Shown: positions 56,832 to 64,000 of the stretch, one piece after another
Layout: the number at the start of each line of letters is the position of its first letter
Position numbering within the stretch: position 1 is the stretch's first letter
The notes under the pieces: model-generated
What the model was told of the DNA's origin: nothing
The model's database searches: none
The model's input: the letters and a program-made list of their open reading frames with translations, nothing else
Origin: Dactylorhiza incarnata
Lineage: Eukaryota > Streptophyta > Magnoliopsida > Asparagales > Orchidaceae
Direction: 5' to 3'
Assembly: GCA_033032865.1 (NCBI GenBank)
Contig: JAWHQI010000520.1
Location: 620,001 to 684,000 of the forward strand
DNA length: 64,000 bases
Translations under genes and position numbers: made by a program

Positions 56832-59480
56832 TTATCTTTGTCATTTATTCATTTGAATTTTAGTTTAGCGACAAAGGTCTCCGAATTCACTTATTTTTTG
56901 CAAACATATCGTTTTGAATTTTTTGAACACACTTCTCAATAAAAATAGGTGCATGAAAATTTTTTTGTAATTTGATGTAGGTAATCTAGTCATACATCTC
57001 AATAATGTTAAGTTGTTACACTACACAATCATGCAAGAGTAAGAATAAAAACACATATAGGTTATCAAAGATGTGAGTGAGTAAATCACTATCAAACATA
57101 AAATATTACTCATACTTAGAGGCATGCTAAACAATCATACACATAATTTCTATAATCAATTTCAATACACATTACAAGATAATATTCAAGGCATGACAAA
57201 CCAAAATAATGTTTTAAGAAACTTGAAAATAAAATAAAATCAAACATTATAATAATCTTTAAAAGAAATATCTAGTCATCCTTAACACTAACAATGAAAA
57301 TTCAGCAGTTTTTATAAAAAAAAAACTCATAAAAATATAAAACAACAATATCAAGAAAAGCATATTTTTGTGTTTTAAAATTATTTTGCAATTTTATATT
57401 TGATTTTTGTAGTTTTCGGAAAAACATAGAATTATATTAAGAGCACCTCAGTATAATGATCTTCTATGCCAGAGAAAATACAAAAGGAAAGAAAAACTGG
57501 AATTTAATGTTACTGTCGGCGTTAGCAGACAGAGACTTGTTTTTTTGCTTAGAAAACATGTTTTTGATCATTTTTCATTTTGATTTTTCCTGATTAATAT
57601 TTTCTAAGATAGGGGACACCAACTACCGCAAAGAGTTTTGAAAAATATTAAAAAAATTGCGGATTTAAATTTTTTTGCCTAAGGTGTCAAAAAGTTTATT
57701 TTTCAAGTTCTTGTGCTTAAGAAAAAAATGAAAGCTCAAAAAGATGTAATATGCAAAACACAAGATAAGCATGTTCGATCAAACCAAGTATGCATGAAAA
57801 GTGTAATCATAAGGAGTGAAGTAATAGTCATGCAATGAATATGATAGGGCATGCCCTAGATTAAAATACCCTGACTATATGCTTACACACTAGCCCCGTA
57901 CTAAGTGACGGATGGGCATGAGGAGTTGCACACATGTCGTAGGTTGGGATGTGAGTTCCATATGCACGCAGAAGAGATCGCTCAACCAAGCACTCTTCCC
58001 TCAGTGTCTCGCAAGGCCCCACTGGACCCCTCCCCAGTTAAGGACAAGACATGACTTAGAAGGTAGGACTTCTAATACATACAAACATACGCCCTCGTTA
58101 TTGTGAGACACGTTATCACGATGAATAATCATAGTCATACTAAGCATTTAATCCTAAATACCGATTTATACACTATCTTTATTTTTATGAATTTTTGAAA
58201 TGAAGATAGTTCTTTTTAAGCCAAATAATTTTCATGACTTTCAAATTTCATTATTCTATTTTACTTTAGCATAACATGACATGATATAACTAGCATAGAC
58301 ATTGATTTCTTCCTAAAGATGATGCTAGAATGATGAGTTAAGGTAACAATGTTCAATGTTATGTAAATATTACAAATATATAATTGGTTTGCATGTATTC
58401 AACATGAAGTTTCAATGTAAATGTTCATAGACCTAGAGTGACGTGATTAAGCTTCGTGGTTTATTTTCAATAAGGATAAGGTTGTTCTAAGGTCTAAACA
58501 AGAATGAGATACATGCAAACACATGACATATTCATACATAAAGCAAGTTATGAAAACAATGGAATTTATTCCAATTGTATTTATTATGAGAATTTTTGTA
58601 TGATCATTAATCTTGAAGACAATTTTCTATGATGATTTGAAATTTTAAACATGAGATAAATAAATTATCTTTTACTTCATCATATGATAAATTGTTCATT
58701 TTCATTTTAATTATTTATAGTGAAGGCTTAATTGTGAATATGTTATTGGTCATTTAGAATGATTTTTGCAACTTTTCTTTGTTTTTGATTTTTTGCGAAC
58801 ATAACAAAAACATATACAAGGTTTCTGAAGTAGAAGAGAATGAGAATTAATGCAGTAAAATAATTTTTAGAAAAAAGAAATTTTGAGAAAATCAGGAATT
58901 TTCAGAAAATAAAGATACCGGCGGCGGTAGAGCTAGCGCCCGACGGTATCAAACATAGATTCAATTTTTCATCTAAAAAGCACGATTTTTGTGATTTTTC
59001 AAATCCGATTTCTCTTGATTATGATTTTACATTATATGGGCTATATTACATGCAACAAAGAAATTAGGAAAATAATCACAAAGTTGCGCATTTTAAATTT
59101 TAGCCTAAGACACCTAAAATCCATTTTTTTAAATAACCAATTTTGCACGTTTCATATAATCCACATTACTTTTTAAAGTTGAAAGCAACTTTTGAATAGT
59201 CAATTTGGACGTTGTGGATATTAGCATTAAGTTTAAAACGATTATTTATGTGCAATAATTGTAATCTTTTAACTATTCAATATATAAGATTTTTGGCTCA
59301 ATAAAATAAAGATACAAATAAAAAACATGCACAAAGGAAACATAAGAGAATTTGTTTTAATTTTCATTTTTAGCACATTGTGAAGTAGATTTTGAGTATT
59401 TCATTTTAGTTTATTTCTACTTCACACATTTTATTGGATATTAATTAATAAGAGTTTTAGGTATCCAAAGGGGATCAAAT
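56832..59480. other. Internal region of gag-only element, no coding seen
   Basis: About 2.6 kb of AT-rich sequence where pol would be expected. No RT, RNase H, integrase or protease motif was seen in any frame. Two isolated GC-rich palindrome sites (near 57519 and 58917) resemble those in the LTRs. Confidence 0.55.
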
Positions 59481-60770
59481 GTGATGGTTCATTTGGGTAC
59501 CCAAATGCAACGTGATGGGAGAAGATGTATTTTGTAAATCATGGTGATAGTGATTTGTAAATCATGGTGATAGTGATTTGAAATTTGATTTACACATATT
59601 TGGTGTTTTTTGCTCCCATTATTTGGTTTAGTTATGGTATGAGAATTCATGTTCAGCTTGCTTTTTAATTTTGCTTGATATTGTAGTTTTATGTTTTGTG
59701 AATTTTTATACATAATTTCCTTTAGTAAGTTGATTTTTGTTTCCAATTCTTTATTATTAATCTTAAGATTTTGTCTAGTTTTTGTACAGATGATCGTGCT
59801 ATTTTTAAGAGTAGTGATTAAAGACTCAATATGAGTTTTATAATTATTTCTTAGTTCTTCAAATGTTTCATTCATCTCTTTAATTTCAATTTTATAATTT
59901 TTACACAATAGCAAAATCAATTTTTAAAGATGAATTTTCCAAAAGTAAATTTTCATTATGTTCTTTTGTAATAAAAAAACTCTTTCTCAAATACCTTGAA
60001 TTTTTTGTTAAAAGTGTTGCAATCAAAACAAGGCTTAATATTTTCAATTAAAGAGCAAGGTGGAGAATAATCGAACACATTAATTTTTGTTTCTATATTA
60101 AATTTAGCTTTTAAATTTTTATTTTCTAAACGTAATTTTGAATTTGCACTCTCTTCAATTTCTTAATTCTATGTTTAGCAATTTCAAGCATACGAAATGT
60201 AGAAATAGAATTTGTCATACAAAGAGAAGAATTTGATTTTTCTTACAGCGCACTTGGATGAGGCAAGATTTGAACATAAAGTTCCTTTGACATCTTCATC
60301 TTTCTCTTTCATTGATGAGTTTCCATCTTCCCATCCACTTAATGTGCACTCCATGGATTCATCAAGGGAGGAGCTTTCTTGAATACATATGCAAGCTTGC
60401 ATATTCTCCATGTCTTGTACTTGTTCCGTTCCTATAGATGGAGAATCATAAATTTCTTCAAGAAATTTCCAAATTTCATAACCAGTAGAAAAAGTATAAA
60501 TAAGTTTAAAAATATTTTGGTCTAGCGCACAAAATAAACTATTTATTGATTTAGCATTTAAAACAATTTTGTTTCTATGTAGTGCGCTTGGGGCTTTTTA
60601 ATGGTAATATTCCAAACTTCAATATCTAAGAATTTAAGAAATTTTTGCATAGATATTTTTCACTCTTTATAATTTTCACCCATAAATAAAAGTGGTGCTA
60701 GAGATTTTTGATTAACTAAAATTTCATCCCCTCTAGTGGAAGCGAGATCATGAAGCGCCATTACTCTCGG
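59481..60770 (-). pseudogene. Copia-type gag remains of the 10.5-kb element
   Basis: Starts just after the primer site: MALHDLASTRGDEILV, then PLLFMGENYKE followed by a TGA where tryptophan is expected, then KISMQKFLKFLDIEVWNI. Downstream in other frames: NAKSINSLFCALDQNIF and GYEIWKFLEEIYDSPS, the UBN2-type gag pattern (NAKAINxLxxALxxxEF...EIWxxLE). An acidic/serine segment (60411-60184) and a coiled-coil-like Lys/Asn-rich segment (59920-59489, EIKEMNETFEELRNNYKTHI) follow. No zinc knuckle was found. A 23-bp tandem repeat lies at 59534-59579. Confidence 0.7.
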
Positions 60771-60792
60771 TTGTTAAGCCATTTTGGAATAA

Positions 60793-60807
60793 CCTACTCT
60801 AATACCA
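60793..60807 (-). other. Primer binding site of the 10.5-kb element
   Basis: Minus strand TGGTATTAGAGTAGG, two bases from the 5' LTR; a mutated initiator tRNA-Met complement. Confidence 0.7.
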
Positions 60808-62281
60808 CTTGTTGGATCTACTGGCGCCCTTATAGAGGGGGTGAATAAGGGCTTTTAGAAATTTAGTTCTAAAAATGTTTTCTGAAATATTGTCTTGAAA
60901 AACTTCACTTATCAGAGACAATTATTTTTATAATGATGAAGAAGAAAAAGTTCAATCTTTGTAACCTACCACAGGCGGTAGCTTTTACGGCCTGGCGTTA
61001 GCTTGCAGAGATTGATCCTTCGGTAAAGTTAGGCTACAAATATTTTACTTTGAATCCTTTAGATAAAATAAAATCAATTTAATGAAACAATAAAAGACAT
61101 GATTTTTATTTCAATAAAGAGGATTACAAAACTTTGATCTCCATGACGCTATGATCAAGGTGATAAATAAAAATCTATTTTTGTTTTCTATACCGACCCT
61201 TCTCCCAAGAACCGGATGGCTTTAACTTATCTGTCCCCAGATAAGGACTCAAGCCGCTCTAGCCTATCTCTCACCAGATAAGGCGTCGAGCACCCCCTAG
61301 ATCTAATCCCCTAGACCTAGTCGCCAACACACGCGGCGAATTCCCCCTAAGTCACACAAGGACCTAGTCGCCAACAACTACAGCGAATTCTCCATAAACC
61401 ACACACGGACTAGTAGTCAACACGGGCGAATTTCTTTATAGGTACACAAAAGAGAATACAAGATATAAATAAGAATTCTGAAAATAAAACTCCTCATATA
61501 GATTTCTGAAGGAGATGGCGAAGAAACGCAGGAGATCATCGTTGTCGATGCGTTCATTCTTCGCGTTGAATAAGCGTGATGAATCTTCCTTCAAAATCCT
61601 CCTTTTGATTTGTGTGGAAGTGCTTCAGTCGTCTGGAATAAGGACCCTCTCAAGTGTCTCGGAGTGGTGGAATTAGGGTGTCGAGATGGCTGAAAGAGAG
61701 GAACGAAAACTGCCTTTTTATAGAGTTGTAGACCTACCACCCGGTGTTATCGATAACGCCTGACAGTACCAATTAAGGAAATAATTTTGGCACGCGTATT
61801 CTCAAGACGGGAAATAGATCTGCACTTTAGGCAACTTTCATTTTAGGTCATGCTAACACCGGACGTTAGCAATACTGTCACGTGGTAGTGTCCTTCCATA
61901 TGTGCATCGATCTTCCCTCCATAGATCTTTCGTTGAAATTCATTTGGCGTGCTTGCATATTCCAGGACTAACGCCTGGCGTTAGTGATAGCGCCCGGCTG
62001 TAGCACATATCGTCAAGAAGCCTCCCATGTCGTCTAGACCAGCATCAGCTACAAGATCAATATCGACCAGACGCTAACGCCAGCGTTAATGCTAACGCCA
62101 CGCATTAGTGGTCACTTTGCATGTTTGCCATTGATCAATTTCTCATTCAGCTTGTAGCATCATAGTGTCATGCATGTGAGTTCCTGCACACTATAAACAC
62201 AAGACAAACTTGATCAAATACAATATGAGATTTGTTATTCTCAAACCAAATAGATGCGGAAAACCATGTTCCAACAGCTAC

Positions 62282-62621
62282 ATCAATGTTTGAGCATAAA
62301 TGGAAACGTAATATGGGCGATGAACAATGATCTCCATTATTTATAATAAATAGAGATCATTTCAAAATTGATTTAGATGGGAAACAAACAAATCTTAACA
62401 CCTCAATTATGCTTTTAAAATAAGTTTTATCAAACGAAAGTATTAAAAAAACAGCAATGACCGGGGAAATATAATGGAAATACCATATCAAGATTATTTC
62501 CACGTATTTTCAGCATCTACTGAAGTTCAAACTCCAGATGAAAACTAAGCCTCCTATTGAAGTACAACTATTAATACTTCAGGTATTTCTAGACATGACT
62601 TTCTCCAAAATACCTTAAAGT
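62282..62621. other. PPR gene intron, no other feature seen
   Basis: Short original intron stretch between two retrotransposon sequences. I looked for PPR codons on the minus strand and found none. Confidence 0.45.
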
Positions 62622-64000
62622 TGTAACACTCTTACCCAGTTTCGCAACATTTCAAAAGTCCAGCCGAAACTCGTGATATGAAGCAAACTAGACAACAGTA
62701 ATAAAATTAGTATCATAACAGAAATAACTAAAGTTTACAGCGGAAGTAAAGGGCTGAAATTAAAATTAGTAAAATACATTACAGTTTGAAACACAAAGCC
62801 CACTAGAAAGTATGAGTGAATAGACTGACTCGTATTTCCTGTAAAGAAAATTCCGAAAATGGATCAACCCACTGGCGACCAAGAAAGACTTTTCCCCCAT
62901 TGACACTTAAACATAACAAAATATATGCATGCATACTTTCAAATTATGCTTTATACTAAGGAAAATATATTATAGTTCTATGCATGTTTTTCAATAAAAG
63001 TATTTGAACATAAATGTATGTTCTATTACGTGATCTTAAAATGAATTTTCTTTCCAAATTTTAGATAAGTAGATTCTTATAGGGAAAATCATTAACCTAT
63101 AGGGATTCTGGATTTCGGCTTACATTTGGAAATGAGATGACTCATATCTTCTTTTCTTCTCATTTTTAGATAAGTAGATTCTTATACGCATTCTAACGAT
63201 TCGAGTCTCTACTAACGAACATAGGTGTTCTAGTGTCTCTCGGTCACAGTCACGGACTTGTATCTACTAATCTTCGTATGGGGTGTCGACTCAACAACTT
63301 GAGGCTCATATGGTCTGCTAAGCCATATGAGTAAGATAGTGTGTCTCTATCTATCAAGAGATAAAATCTCGATCATGCCTCCTAATTATCTTCTATTAGT
63401 GGCCGGCATAAACATATAAAAGAACACCCGCTTAAAGCCAATAATTTAAATTAGCGTTCCATCAATCTTTTACCTTATTAATGGTCTACGAGACTATTCT
63501 TAAGGGAACATTCGCATTATACATCACCTTAAATTACACATTTCATCACATTTACTACTGTCTATGTCTTGTATTGGTATTACTGGTGTTAATGTGATGA
63601 ATCAGTCGTAACATGATTTTCTTTTTACATAAATATTTAATTATTTGATTCTCTAGTACTTATGTTCTTATTTGTTTGCATGTGTGTGTAGAGGAAAACC
63701 CTAAAGTGTTTCGTATATCTTAAAATAAGTTGTTCGTAATATGGTGATAAATGACTTATTCACAGTTTACTAATTTCACCTTTCTAAAGGTACGATTTTC
63801 ATATATTAACATTTATCAAAAAAAATCGTACCAAGGTAGATTGCATAACTGAAACTATACACATTTATCTACGTGATATGTCTAACCAAAGAGAAGTAAA
63901 TTTTCACATATTCTAATATACGTTGTCTATTATCATAGACTTCTATTACCTTCTATACTTAAGGTATGACATTTTAAATTTGGCGAACATATCATGTTCC
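62622..64000 (-). mobile_element. Gypsy LTR, partial, related to 20611-23125
   Basis: Begins TGTAACACTCTTACCCAG on the plus strand (the LTR 3' end on the minus strand). It shares long blocks with the LTR at 20611-23125, for example GATCAACCCACTGGCGA, TGTTCTAGTGTCTCTCGGTC and TTTATCTACGTGATATGTCT. No primer site lies to its left, so it is a 3' LTR of an element to the right, or a solo LTR. It runs off the window. Confidence 0.8.

Larger units (their letters stand above)
51726..62276 (-). mobile_element. 10.5-kb gag-only LTR retrotransposon in PPR intron
   Basis: Direct LTRs at 51726-53386 (3', 1,661 bp including a MITE) and 60810-62276 (5', 1,467 bp), both starting TGTTGGATCTACTGGCGCC and ending CCATGTTCCAACA. 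Flanks GTTAC and GCTAC form a 5-bp duplication with one change. The minus-strand primer site TGGTATTAGAGTAGG (60807-60793) follows the 5' LTR and the purine tract AAAAGGAGGAGATTG precedes the 3' LTR. The internal region has gag remains only; no polymerase domain was found between 53387 and 59480. A 2.2-kb element is nested at 54671-56831. Confidence 0.88.

Noticed and set aside
62282..62621. Possible upstream PPR exon
   Set aside because: Minus-strand translation shows no PPR motif and no open frame with splice signals.

Overview
This is plant nuclear DNA, probably from a flowering plant with a large, repeat-rich genome. The evidence is Ty1/copia and Ty3/gypsy retrotransposons primed by initiator tRNA-Met (TGGTATCAGAGC), a hAT transposon, Tourist-like MITEs, and one host gene with plant GT-AG introns. 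The species cannot be read from the sequence. There are no bacterial operons, rRNA or tRNA genes, or CRISPR arrays.

The only host gene I recognise lies on the minus strand. It encodes a P-class pentatricopeptide repeat protein that matches, from memory, Arabidopsis EMB2654 (At2g41720), a chloroplast factor for rps12 trans-splicing. Five phase-compatible exons are visible (51482-50373, 50288-50183, 49782-49578, 14438-14306, 1523-1419), giving 553 codons. The 5' exons and the last exon lie outside the window, so the gene spans more than 64 kb. Two introns are enormous, 35,139 bp and 12,782 bp. Nearly everything else in the window is transposon sequence lodged in introns of this gene.

Layout. 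0-1 kb: gypsy gag fragment. 2.7-4.9 kb: copia gag (+) cut by another copia (-). 4.9-7.5 kb: gypsy-type LTR carrying a 307-bp foldback element and 26-base G runs. 7.5-9.9 kb: gypsy protease-RT-RNase H (-). 9.9-13.8 kb: LTR-like blocks, a copia RNase H scrap and a 28-bp minisatellite. 15.2-16.2 kb: probable solo gypsy LTR with a 36-base C run. 16.7-19.0 kb: complete gag-only element. 19.0-25.3 kb: LTR-like block, then a gypsy LTR with internal sequence on both sides. 26.3-39.05 kb: gypsy integrase end and LTR, split by a hAT transposon (27517-38309) that itself holds two solo LTRs and a young copia (31443-36529). 39.06-41.9 kb: second gag-only element, with a solo LTR inside one LTR. 42-47 kb: a copia 5' end and a degenerate copia. 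47-49.5 kb: unclassified. 49.6-51.5 kb: main PPR exons. 51.7-62.3 kb: a 10.5-kb gag-only element containing a MITE and a 2.2-kb internally deleted element. 62.6 kb to end: a gypsy LTR.

The most novel observation is that three divergent long gypsy-type LTRs (4.9, 19.8 and 28.5 kb) share a small ATG exon that begins just after a 3' splice site and ends in a GTGAGT donor in the same phase. In the best copy (28517-30873) this exon joins in frame to a second exon to give an 82-codon basic ORF, between a TATA box and an AATAAA signal, all inside one LTR. Other points of note are copia LTRs with AGTT...AACT ends instead of TG...CA, several independent gag-only elements, and GC-rich palindrome pairs in the LTRs of the 10.5-kb element.
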